Of a DNA stretch of 64,000 nucleotides, positions 49,052-56,932 are shown piece by piece. Origin of the DNA: Rathayibacter sp. VKM Ac-2754. GTDB lineage: Bacteria > Actinomycetota > Actinomycetes > Actinomycetales > Microbacteriaceae. Both the position numbers and the translations under genes were made by a program. Below the pieces are notes generated by a model. That model was not told where the DNA came from and made no database searches. It saw nothing but the letters and a program-made list of their open reading frames with translations. Each line of letters begins with the position of its first letter. Positions within the stretch are counted from its first letter, which is position 1. The stretch is taken from positions 124,001 through 188,000 of the forward strand of contig NZ_WUCC01000005.1 of the NCBI RefSeq assembly GCF_009807095.1, read 5' to 3'.

Positions 49052-50767
49052 ATGGACCACTCGGCTCATCACGGCGGCACTGTCCGAGATCACTCGGCGC
49101 AGAACGGTTCGGCACAGAACGGTTCGGCGCAGAACGACTCGGCGCAGAGCGATTCTGCGCAGAACGATTCGGCGCAGGGGAGCTCCGCGCAGAAGGACTC
49201 CGCGCAGCGGGAGTTCCGCCGGCTGGCGCGTGAACGCGCCTCCGAGCAGAAGGTCGTGCGGATGCGCTCGGTGCTGAGCGTGCACGGCGCCCTGCGCACC
49301 GGACTCCGGACGGGCACCATCGCGCCGTCCGACCGGCTCGAGGAGTCGGTGCTCGTGCGCAAGTACTCGGTCAGCCGGAACGCGGTGCGCGCTGCCCTCC
49401 GCCTCCTCGTCGACGAGGGCGTCGTCTCGCGAGCCCCGCGCGCCGGGACGGTCATCCTCTGCGGCCTTGCCGACGTCCGCATCGACAACGGGGTCGCCTG
49501 GGCGAGAGCAGAGGACGCCGACCACGAACTGGTGACGACCGAGAGCCGCTGGATCCCCTCCACGCCGATCACACGGACCATGCTCGACACCGACGACGCT
49601 CAGGTGCACTGCACCGAGATGGTCGATCTTCTCGACGGCGAGCCGAGCCTCCTGTACGCCAGGTTCTGCCTCGCGGCGGGCGCCGGTCGCGCCTCGGTCT
49701 CGGGTGGTCGCGACGGCAGCTTCGAGGCCCTGTTCGCCGAGACCTACGGCAGCCGGATCGGCTCGATCGACTGCTGGGTCGAGGCGAAGGGCGCCGACGA
49801 GCGTGCGGCGGCACAGCTCGGGGTGGCTCCGGGCACGGCGCTGCTCGTGAAGTCCCGGCAGATCCGGGGAGAGGACGGCGTGCCGCGCGAGTACAGCGTG
49901 ACCCACTACCTCGCCTCCCGGGTGGCACTGACGACGGTCCTCGACGGGGCGTCGACGCACGCGCCGACCGCCGTCCCACGGGTCCGCTTCGAGCACGGCG
50001 GGCCTGCGGTGTCGGCGTCCGTCGAGGAGCCGGGGGCGAGCGTGCACCGCCGCTCCGTTCTGGATGCGCACTCCGAGCTGCGCGCCGCCCTCCGCGGCAA
50101 GCTCTTCCGCGTCGACGAGCAGCTCGTCGAGGACGATCTCGCACGAGAGTTCGGCACGTCGCGCAACACCATGCGCACCGCGCTCGCGCAGCTCGTCGAC
50201 GAGGGCCTCATCCGCCGCGACCGCCGACACGGCACGGTGGTCACGACGCCCATCGCCGAGCTGACCATCGACAACGCGATGGGATGGTACCCGGAGGACG
50301 CCGGACGCCACCGCACCGAGAGCCTCTTCGCCGTGACGATCCCGACTCCGCCGACCGTCGGGGAACGACTGGGCACGGGCAGTCCCACCGTGTCGGTCGA
50401 TCACTTCCTCTCGCACCGCGATGGACGGCCCTTCGTCATCTACATCCGCTACTCCGAGCCGGCCGAGCACCCTCGCCCGCTCACGGATCCGACCCGGATG
50501 GACTTCGACGATCTCTTCCGCCACAGCTACGGGGTATCGCTCGACCGCATCGAGACGAGCGTCCACGCCGTCCGCGCCGGTGAACGCGCCGCCGGACTGC
50601 TCGGTGTGGCACCGGGGACGCTCCTCCTCCTCAAGGAGCGCCTGCTCGTGGGCGAGGACGGCCGCGCTCGCGAGTTCAGCCACAGCTACTACGTCGCCGC
50701 CGGCGTCGTGCTCTCGACGCGGCGGTCGGCGAGTCCGGAGGCGCGCGCGATCCGAGCGGCCGCCTGA
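49052..50767 (+). CDS. Double GntR-UTRA transcriptional regulator with SAQ repeats
   Basis: A 571-residue fusion of two complete HutC/GntR-type regulators. HTH1 is at about 66-130 (VLVRKYSVSRNAVRAALRLL) with an effector UTRA-like domain at about 150-300 (RAAAQLGVAPGTALLVKSRQ). HTH2 is at about 335-400 (DLAREFGTSRNTMRTALAQL) with a second UTRA-like domain at about 420-565 (RAAGLLGVAPGTLLLLKERL). The N-terminus carries eight SAQ-type pentapeptide repeats (residues 15-54). GGAG lies 7 bases upstream of the ATG. Single GntR proteins act as dimers; one chain here already holds two DNA-binding units. It is divergent from the oxygenase operon and is its probable regulator. Confidence 0.88.
   Translation: MDHSAHHGGTVRDHSAQNGSAQNGSAQNDSAQSDSAQNDSAQGSSAQKDSAQREFRRLARERASEQKVVRMRSVLSVHGALRTGLRTGTIAPSDRLEESVLVRKYSVSRNAVRAALRLLVDEGVVSRAPRAGTVILCGLADVRIDNGVAWARAEDADHELVTTESRWIPSTPITRTMLDTDDAQVHCTEMVDLLDGEPSLLYARFCLAAGAGRASVSGGRDGSFEALFAETYGSRIGSIDCWVEAKGADERAAAQLGVAPGTALLVKSRQIRGEDGVPREYSVTHYLASRVALTTVLDGASTHAPTAVPRVRFEHGGPAVSASVEEPGASVHRRSVLDAHSELRAALRGKLFRVDEQLVEDDLAREFGTSRNTMRTALAQLVDEGLIRRDRRHGTVVTTPIAELTIDNAMGWYPEDAGRHRTESLFAVTIPTPPTVGERLGTGSPTVSVDHFLSHRDGRPFVIYIRYSEPAEHPRPLTDPTRMDFDDLFRHSYGVSLDRIETSVHAVRAGERAAGLLGVAPGTLLLLKERLLVGEDGRAREFSHSYYVAAGVVLSTRRSASPEARAIRAAA
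49094..49213 (+). repeat. 15-bp tandem repeat (eight units) in the regulator N-terminus
   Basis: Seven 15-bp units plus a partial eighth, consensus TCGGCGCAGAACGRT, encode Ser-Ala-Gln-(Asn/Ser/Gly/Lys)-(Gly/Asp/Ser). The repeat stays in frame, so copy number can change without breaking the gene, as in a VNTR. Confidence 0.85.
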
Positions 50768-50786
50768 GCCGGTCGCGCAGGCCCGC

Positions 50787-51467
50787 TCAGCTCCGAGGGG
50801 CGGGGTCCGGCGCGAACGACTCCGCAACGGCGAGCAGCTGCTCGACGCTGGGGTAGGCCCAGCGGAGATAGGCCGCCGGGATGCGGCTCCGCTCGGCGAC
50901 GAGCTCGTGGGTCACCTCGGCCGGGTCGACCTCGACGACTGTTCTGGCGATCGCCGCGAGCCGGTGCGCCTCCCGATCCCGACGGATCTGCTCGAGATCC
51001 GCGGTCCGCTTGGGGCCGGGGCGGACGGCGGCGCGTCGACGCGATGACTCCGCCGCCTGCTCGCGCGCCCAGGTCCGGGTCGCCGCGATGTCCCGCCCGA
51101 GCTGCTGGACGAGCGCCTCGGTGTCCCGGTAGCGGCGTTGCGGCCGGAGCTTGGCGCACAGCTCGACCGTGATCTCGTGGCCGTAGAGCGAGCCGGAGAA
51201 GTCGAGGAGGTGCGCCTCGAGCAGCCGCTGCCCGTCGCGCCCGTAGAAGCTCGTGCGGCGCCCGACCGAGACCGCGGCGGTGTGCACGGAGTCCTCGGCG
51301 CTGTCGCGGACGATGCCCGCGTAGACGCCGTCGGCCAGACCGCAGTCGGCGAGCGGGATGTTCGCGGTCGGGAAGCCGAGGAGGCGGCCGCGGCGATCGC
51401 CGGGGACGACCACCCCGGTCACGGTGAACAGGGCGTCGGAGGCGTCGAGACGAGTGGTGACGGTCAT
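50787..51467 (-). CDS. Stand-alone riboflavin kinase with extra C-terminal helical region
   Basis: A 226-residue protein whose first 130 residues form a flavokinase domain (RibF C-terminal half) that makes FMN from riboflavin and ATP. GFPTANIPL (about 31-39) is the conserved GxPTAN motif, EAHLLDFSGSLYGHEITVEL (about 85-104) holds the catalytic Glu, and LRPQRRYRDTEALVQQLGRD completes it. The FAD synthetase domain is absent. Residues about 145-226 are helical and end like a TetR-type helix-turn-helix (VAERSRIPAAYLRWAYPSVE). AGAGG precedes the ATG at 51467. It sits beside FMN-dependent oxygenases and could supply their cofactor. Confidence 0.82.
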   Translation of the reverse strand: MTVTTRLDASDALFTVTGVVVPGDRRGRLLGFPTANIPLADCGLADGVYAGIVRDSAEDSVHTAAVSVGRRTSFYGRDGQRLLEAHLLDFSGSLYGHEITVELCAKLRPQRRYRDTEALVQQLGRDIAATRTWAREQAAESSRRRAAVRPGPKRTADLEQIRRDREAHRLAAIARTVVEVDPAEVTHELVAERSRIPAAYLRWAYPSVEQLLAVAESFAPDPAPRS

Positions 51468-51640
51468 GGCGGCGATCCTCTCGGGTACACCCGTCGATCG
51501 GGCGCCCTCCCAGTAGAGCGCGCCCCCGTTACACCCCGATGACCCGGCCCTTTCGATCGCATTGCGCCGGTTCCCTCCCCTGCGGCGCGTGATCGTGACG
51601 GTCATCAAGGCGTCCGTGATGGGGTCGAGCGCTGACCACG

Positions 51641-51895
51641 GTCAGGCCGTGGGGCGTCTTCTCCCACTTGTGCGGGCTGAAGACGATCTGCCAGGCCGCA
51701 CGCCAGGCCGAGATCGAGTGCAGCACCCAGTAGACGGGGTTCAGCACCGCGAAGGCCGCGACCCGCCAGTTGTAGCGCTTCCACGCCGCGATCCCCGACA
51801 CCACGATCATCAGCGCGTTCGAGAACAGCATGTTCGTCGTCCCCGCGACGATCAGCCACTCCGGAATGTCGAGCCCCAGGAACTGCACGCCGATG
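51641..51895 (-). pseudogene. Duplicated 3' fragment of the GT2 synthase gene
   Basis: This 255-bp segment is nearly identical (about 5 differences, no gaps) to 53352-53606, inside the glycosyltransferase gene at 53312. It encodes the last membrane region from QFLGLDIPEWL to KTPHGLT and lacks the catalytic part and the original stop. It reads on into unrelated codons. Together with the intact copy it forms a direct repeat around the ATPase cassette. Confidence 0.85.
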
Positions 51896-51920
51896 CAGCA
51901 CCTGTTTCAGTCTTTACCAC

Positions 51921-51943
51921 GCTTTATCCGATCTGGATAAAGC
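51921..51943. promoter_or_regulatory. Palindrome upstream of the ATPase gene
   Basis: GCTTTATCC and GGATAAAGC are perfect 9-base arms around GATCT. Outside them CTTTAC (51912-51917) and GTAAAG (51956-51961) give a second inverted pair. The region is AT-rich compared with its surroundings and ends 26 bases before the ATPase start, so it is a probable operator or promoter. Confidence 0.6.
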
Positions 51944-51969
51944 ACCCTAACTCCAGTAAAGTCCGACAC

Positions 51970-53196
51970 GTGGACGCCATCGACAACCCCTACACGCCGA
52001 ACGCAGGTGCGCGGCCAGAGATCCTCATCGGCCGTGACGAGCAGACGGAGGCGTTCCGAACGCTGCTCGGTCGACTCCGCCGCGGGCGGACGGAGCAGTC
52101 GATGATCATGACCGGGCTGCGGGGAGTCGGAAAGACCGTCCTGCTGAACAGCTTCCGCTCCATCGCACTCGAAGAACACTGGGAGGTCATCGAGTTCGAG
52201 GCGGTCAAGCACGGCGAGGGTCGCTTCCGCCACACCATCGCGTCCCAGCTCAAGGCCGCGTTGCTCCGCCTGTCACCGCGTGCGAAGTGGACCGCAGCAG
52301 GACGACGAGCCGCCGAGGTGCTCAGCTCGTTCGCTGTCTCCGTCAACTCCGAGGGAACCTGGTCACTCGGCTGGGATGTCCCCGCCGCAGAGGGCCTTGC
52401 CGATCACGGCGATCTGGGCATGGACCTCGCGGATGTCCTGGTGGCGGTCGGAGAAGCAGCCGCCGAGCAGGGCGAGGGCATCGTCCTGCTCATCGACGAG
52501 GTCCAGTTCCTCGATTCGACGCAGCTCGAGGCGCTCATCCAGGCGATCCACAAGACCGTTCAGCGGAGCCTCCCGGTCACGTTCGTCGGCGCGGGTCTCC
52601 CTCAGATCGCAGAACTCGTCGGAGACGCGAAGTCGTACGCCGAGCGGCTCTTCAAGTTCCCCCGTATCGACTCGCTCGACGACGAGGATGCCAGAGCCGC
52701 CCTCACCGAGCCGGCCGCCACGGAGGGCGCGGTGTACGCGGATGACGCCGTCGACCTCGCCGTCGAGATCACGCGCGGCTACCCGTACTTCATCCAGGAG
52801 CTCGGTTACCAGGTATGGACGATCGCGAAGAGCGGCCGGATCTGGAGAGAGGATGTCGAGTTGGCGAGGGACGCCTACGAGGCGAAGCTGGACAGCTCGT
52901 TCTTCCGCGTCCGCCTCGACCGCGCCACGCCCCTGCAGACCGCCTACATGCGGGCGATGGCTGAGCTGGGGCCGGCGCCGCAGAAAGCCGGCGATGTCGC
53001 CCTGCTGATGAGCCGGACCTCGACGCAACTCGGACCGACTCGCGCGGAACTCATCGAGATGGGCCTCCTCTACACCCCTGAGCACGGCTACGCGGCCTTC
53101 ACTGTGCCCGACTTCGACCGCTTCATGAAGCGAGCCGTCCCCACGCTCGAGGTGCCCGCCGTCGGCGCGCGACGTCAGCGGCGCCCCTCCGTCTGA
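51970..53196 (+). CDS. AAA-type ATPase (AAA_16/STAND-like), cassette gene
   Basis: A 408-residue ATPase from the GTG at 51970. It has Walker A TGLRGVGKT (about 47-55), Walker B VLLIDEVQ (about 176-183), a sensor-like VTFVGAGLPQIAEL (about 201-214) and, at the C-terminus, a winged-helix-like region (about 310-395: GDVALLMSRTSTQLGPTRAE). This resembles archaeal-type Orc/ATPase-plus-wHTH proteins common in actinobacteria, whose role is unknown. It is the only gene in a 1.46-kb insert flanked by a 255-bp direct duplication, with its own operator-like palindrome before it and hairpins after it. Confidence 0.85.
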   Translation: MDAIDNPYTPNAGARPEILIGRDEQTEAFRTLLGRLRRGRTEQSMIMTGLRGVGKTVLLNSFRSIALEEHWEVIEFEAVKHGEGRFRHTIASQLKAALLRLSPRAKWTAAGRRAAEVLSSFAVSVNSEGTWSLGWDVPAAEGLADHGDLGMDLADVLVAVGEAAAEQGEGIVLLIDEVQFLDSTQLEALIQAIHKTVQRSLPVTFVGAGLPQIAELVGDAKSYAERLFKFPRIDSLDDEDARAALTEPAATEGAVYADDAVDLAVEITRGYPYFIQELGYQVWTIAKSGRIWREDVELARDAYEAKLDSSFFRVRLDRATPLQTAYMRAMAELGPAPQKAGDVALLMSRTSTQLGPTRAELIEMGLLYTPEHGYAAFTVPDFDRFMKRAVPTLEVPAVGARRQRRPSV

Positions 53197-53208
53197 GCAC
53201 GCCGCCTC

Positions 53209-53272
53209 GATCCATCCGTCGAAGACGGCCCGTTCGAGCACGAGAGCACGGTGCTTTCGTGACGGATCGATC
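53209..53272 (+). terminator. Nested inverted repeats after the ATPase gene
   Basis: GATCCATCCGTC (53209-53220) and GACGGATCGATC (53261-53272) pair with one mismatch. Inside, CACGAGAGCAC (53239-53249) and GTGCTTTCGTG (53251-53261) form an 11-bp arm pair with one mismatch. The structure lies 12 bases past the ATPase stop and may terminate transcription or mark the end of the cassette. Confidence 0.55.
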
Positions 53273-53311
53273 CCACCGACAGGGTGACGAGGCGCCGCGC
53301 GAGAAGCCGCC

Positions 53312-55246
53312 CTACGCCGGCGCCCCGATCGTCGAGTCCTCGTAGTCCTCCGTCAGCCCGTGGGGCGTCTTCTCCCACTTGTGCGGGCTGAAGACGATCT
53401 GCCAGGCCGCACGCCAGGCCGAGATCGAGTGCAGCACCCAGTAGACGGGGTTCAGCACCGCGAAGGCCGCGACCCGCCAGTTGTAGCGCTTCCACGCCGC
53501 GATCCCCGACACCACGATCATCAGAGCGTTCGAGAACAGCATGTTCGTCGTGCCCGCGACGATCAGCCACTCCGGGATGTCGAGACCGAGGAACTGCACG
53601 CCGATGTAGGTGATGATCGTGAAGCCCAGCACCAGCGGGTACAGGAGGAACGCCACCGGCGTCCCCATGATCAGCGCGACCAGGCTCAGCGTGCCGAGGA
53701 TCCCGTTGACGCGGAACCAGCGCACGGGGTGCCGCGTGTTCACGCCCGCGGTCATCATGTAGCCCTTGATCCAGCGGGTGCGCTGCTTGATCCACGCGGG
53801 GACCTCGGCGCACGCCTCCTCCCAGGTGTTCGAGTCGACGACGCCCACGCGGTAGCCGTGCGCGGCCACGCGGAGGCCGAGGTCGGCGTCCTCCGTGACG
53901 TTGTACGGGTCCCAGGCGCCGAGCTCGCGCAGCACGCGCGTCTCGAAGTGGTTGGAGGTGCCTCCGAGCGGGATCGGCAGGTGCGACTGGTCGAGGCCGG
54001 GCAGCATCGCGCCGAACCAGTGCGCGTACTCGACCGCGAACATCCGGGTCAGCACGTTGTAGTCGGCGTTGAAGTAGCTCAGCGCGCCCTGCAGGCACAC
54101 CAGCTGCTTCTGCGACGGGTCCACGTGCCGGCGCTCGAACTCGTCCTCGCGGAACAGCCGCACGCACTTGCGCAGCTGGTCGGGGTCGGGCCGGTCCTCG
54201 GCGTCGTAGATCACGACGAACTCGCCGCGGGCGAAGCTGAGGCCGTAGTTGCACGCGCGCGGCTTGGTCTGCGGGCCGCCCGGCGGCACGATCACCATGC
54301 GCACGTACTCGGGCGGGTTCATCCGCCGCACCGCGCCGATCGTCTCGTCGTCGTCGGCCTCGAGCAGCACGAGCACCTCGAGCTTGGCCTTGGGGTAGTC
54401 GAGCGCGCCGAGGTTCACCAGCAGCTTGCTGATGATGTTGGCCTCCTTGTAGGCCGGGACGAGGATCGTGTAGATCGGCAGCTCGTCGTCGGTCATGCGC
54501 GGAGGCGACACCGCGAGACCGCGGCGGCCGCGCTCGAGCGCCACCTCCTCCTCCCATGCCGTGACCGAGCTCTTGTTGAGCGGCGCGCGGAGCCCTGCCA
54601 GGGCCTTGAAGGCGATGTTCATCAGGAACAGCAGATTCGCGGCGGCGAGCACGATCACGAAGGTGATGCTCGGCGCGAGCACGACCCCCACGATCACCAC
54701 GGCGGCCAGCACGAGCGGGGTGACGACCTGCCAGCGCCGCAGCCCCGACTTGGCCGACTCGTCGCCGCTCTCGACGGCGAGCGCGTCGGCGGCACCGAAC
54801 AGCAGCGCGGCGCGGCAGGCGTTCTCGACCGCCATGAAGATGTCCCAGTCGGTGGTCGTGCGCACCGTGATCCGGGAGACGCCCATCAGCTCGCGCGCGC
54901 GCGCCAGCACCGTCTCGGTCGGCGGCACCGAGGTGGCGATCACGCCGGTGCCGTCCTCGAGCACCCGCCAGGGCACCCAGCCCTCGTCGACGAGGGTGAT
55001 CGGGCCGATGCGCGCGAGGGTCTTCGCCTCGGGGGGCTCCTCGACCAGGTCGACCATCGGGGCGTCCCACTGCTCGGCGAGCGCCGCGTACATCTCGCGC
55101 CGGGTGACGGCTCCGTCGATGATGAGGTGCCGGCCGAGCAGGCCGCCCTCGCGGGCCTGGCGGCGCAGCGCCTCGTCGAGCTGCTCCCGGCTGATGAGCC
55201 CGCGGTCGAGGAGGATCTCGCCCACGCGTGCCGTCGTCGTCGCCAT
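53312..55246 (-). CDS. Processive GT2 glycan synthase with N-terminal MshEN-like domain
   Basis: A 644-residue membrane synthase. Residues about 6-155 resemble an MshEN (GspE N-terminal) domain, with the tandem c-di-GMP-binding motifs starting VGEILLDRGLISREQL and LGRHLIIDGAVTRREM, each ending in a helix with terminal Gln. Two membrane helices (about 178-215) precede the GT2 catalytic domain: ILVPAYKEANI (about 263), DAEDRPDPD (about 345), TEDADLG (about 450) and QRTRW (about 485), the D, DxD, ED and QxxRW signature of processive beta-glycan synthases. Further C-terminal helices follow. The partner genes are just upstream. Its 3' end is duplicated at 51641-51895. Confidence 0.9.
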   Translation of the reverse strand: MATTTARVGEILLDRGLISREQLDEALRRQAREGGLLGRHLIIDGAVTRREMYAALAEQWDAPMVDLVEEPPEAKTLARIGPITLVDEGWVPWRVLEDGTGVIATSVPPTETVLARARELMGVSRITVRTTTDWDIFMAVENACRAALLFGAADALAVESGDESAKSGLRRWQVVTPLVLAAVVIVGVVLAPSITFVIVLAAANLLFLMNIAFKALAGLRAPLNKSSVTAWEEEVALERGRRGLAVSPPRMTDDELPIYTILVPAYKEANIISKLLVNLGALDYPKAKLEVLVLLEADDDETIGAVRRMNPPEYVRMVIVPPGGPQTKPRACNYGLSFARGEFVVIYDAEDRPDPDQLRKCVRLFREDEFERRHVDPSQKQLVCLQGALSYFNADYNVLTRMFAVEYAHWFGAMLPGLDQSHLPIPLGGTSNHFETRVLRELGAWDPYNVTEDADLGLRVAAHGYRVGVVDSNTWEEACAEVPAWIKQRTRWIKGYMMTAGVNTRHPVRWFRVNGILGTLSLVALIMGTPVAFLLYPLVLGFTIITYIGVQFLGLDIPEWLIVAGTTNMLFSNALMIVVSGIAAWKRYNWRVAAFAVLNPVYWVLHSISAWRAAWQIVFSPHKWEKTPHGLTEDYEDSTIGAPA

Positions 55247-55248
55247 GC

Positions 55249-56925
55249 TCAGCCTCCGAGCCGCTCGTAGATCACGTAGATGCCCTGCGAGAACACGGGC
55301 CGGTAGCGGGTGTCGAACGAGGAGTCGCGCGTGATCGCGTCGTAGACGAGGTCTGCGACGCCGGTCTCGGAGAGCTCGGGGGCGTCGGCGGTGGTCACGA
55401 ACACCCACTTCGCGTGCGTGTAGGGCGCGGCGAGGGCCTCGTCGAAGAGCTCGCCGGCCGAGCGGTTGTAGTACTCCGAGAGCGGGATGCCGATCTCGGG
55501 CAGCAGCGCGTTGCCGGCGGCGCTCTCGTCGATCAGGACTCCTCCGCCGTCGTAGTTCTCACCGAGGAAGCGAGCGGCGGCGGTCGCGCCCGACGCCTCC
55601 TTGAGGCCGACGTAGCCGCTCGCCTCGGCGATCACCGCGTTGCGGTCGAGGTCCTGCGCCCACCACGCGGTCTGCGCGCCGAGCAGCACGAGCACGAGAC
55701 CCAGGGCACCGGCGCCCACCCGCGGGAGGCGCCGCAGCGCGTCGACGAGCACCGCCGCGAGCACCGCGAGGAACGGCAGCACCGACAGCGCGTAGCGGTT
55801 GTTCCACCAGTTCGTCGGCAGTGTCTGGTCGTTGTTCATGTGGGTCTGGCCGAGGTAGAGGCTGAGGAGCGAGAAGGCGTACGAGACGATCATCAGCCAG
55901 ATCACGAGGGCGTCGTCCGAGATCCCGCGGCGCCACGCGAGCACCAGCGCTCCGGCGATCCCGAGCGCGACCGTGACGAGCCCCGAGGTCTCGAGCACCG
56001 CCCAGTTGTACGACCACAGCGTCAGGCCGGCGTTGCCCTGGTAGGCGAGCAGCCCCGCGTCGGCGACCGCCTTCTGCAGGTTCGCGGCCGAGTACTGCCC
56101 GTTCATGAACTCGAGCGGGTTGCTGTAGACCGTGAAGTTGTAGACCAGCCACCAGACGATCGAGATCAGCGGCAGCACGCCGAACGCGCTCGCCATCTTG
56201 ATCGCGTACCGGAGCGACCTCTTGCGGCGCCACGCGACGATCAGCACCACGAGCGTGCCGCCGAACACGAGCACCCAGCCCTCGTAGCGCGAGAGCGTCG
56301 CGGCAGCGGCGGGCAGGCCGCAGAACACCATCATCTCGCCGGCCATCAGCGTGCGGCGGCTGGTCACCCAGTGCGAGAGCCCCGCGAAGCAGCCGACCAT
56401 CGTGACGATGAGCACCGGCTCCGTCATCGCGGTCGAGAACGCGTAGAGCACCCCGGGGTTGGCGAGCACCAGCAGCACGGCGGTGATGCGCCCCGCGCGG
56501 AGGTGACCCACGCGCGCCGAGATCCGGTACACGCCGCAGGCGGTGCCGGCCAGGCAGATCATGCCGAGCAGGCCCGCCGCCCAGCCGGTGTGCCACAGCC
56601 AGAGCGACTGCACGAACGGGATGAGGATGAGGCTCGGGACGGGCAGCCAGACCGTGCCGAGCTGCGTGAACCCGGGCGCCTTCGAGTCGAAGATGCGCCG
56701 CGAGATCGCGAGGTGGCTCTGCGTGTCGGCGTAGGCGAGGTTGATGCCGGAGGAGGTGGTCACGAGGCAGGCGGCGAAGCCCACCAGGAGCGACACCACC
56801 AGCACGACGACCGTGCCGGGCACCTGCCGGCCGGTGACGGGCTGCCCGAGGCGGTCCCAGGCGCGCAGCCACCACCGGCGGGCCGCGGGCGGCGCGACCG
56901 GAGCAGGGGCGATCGTGCTGGTCAC
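55249..56925 (-). CDS. Membrane glycosyltransferase (GT39/PMT-like fold)
   Basis: A 558-residue protein with about ten or more membrane helices and a soluble C-terminal part of roughly 130 residues. The first loop carries the Asp-containing LAYADTQSHLAISRRIFDSK (about 63-82), typical of GT-C polyprenyl-sugar transferases, and MTEPVL and SRYEGWV are later landmarks. It is in tight operon arrangement (2 bp before the GT2 synthase, 7 bp after the BcsB-like gene). It may decorate the polysaccharide or transfer lipid-linked sugars; the substrate is unknown. The start is GTG at 56925. Confidence 0.82.
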   Translation of the reverse strand: MTSTIAPAPVAPPAARRWWLRAWDRLGQPVTGRQVPGTVVVLVVSLLVGFAACLVTTSSGINLAYADTQSHLAISRRIFDSKAPGFTQLGTVWLPVPSLILIPFVQSLWLWHTGWAAGLLGMICLAGTACGVYRISARVGHLRAGRITAVLLVLANPGVLYAFSTAMTEPVLIVTMVGCFAGLSHWVTSRRTLMAGEMMVFCGLPAAAATLSRYEGWVLVFGGTLVVLIVAWRRKRSLRYAIKMASAFGVLPLISIVWWLVYNFTVYSNPLEFMNGQYSAANLQKAVADAGLLAYQGNAGLTLWSYNWAVLETSGLVTVALGIAGALVLAWRRGISDDALVIWLMIVSYAFSLLSLYLGQTHMNNDQTLPTNWWNNRYALSVLPFLAVLAAVLVDALRRLPRVGAGALGLVLVLLGAQTAWWAQDLDRNAVIAEASGYVGLKEASGATAAARFLGENYDGGGVLIDESAAGNALLPEIGIPLSEYYNRSAGELFDEALAAPYTHAKWVFVTTADAPELSETGVADLVYDAITRDSSFDTRYRPVFSQGIYVIYERLGG

Positions 56926-56932
56926 GGCATGC

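Noticed and set aside
49090-49590. Antisense frame over the SAQ repeat with a Cys-Ala-Glu-Ser-Phe repeat.
   Set aside because: It is the mirror of the 15-bp repeat inside the strongly supported regulator. It has no ribosome site or domain.
51641-53606. Insertion sequence or transposon carrying the ATPase.
   Set aside because: No transposase, no terminal inverted repeats at the duplication borders, and the flanking repeat is 255 bp of coding sequence rather than a short target duplication.
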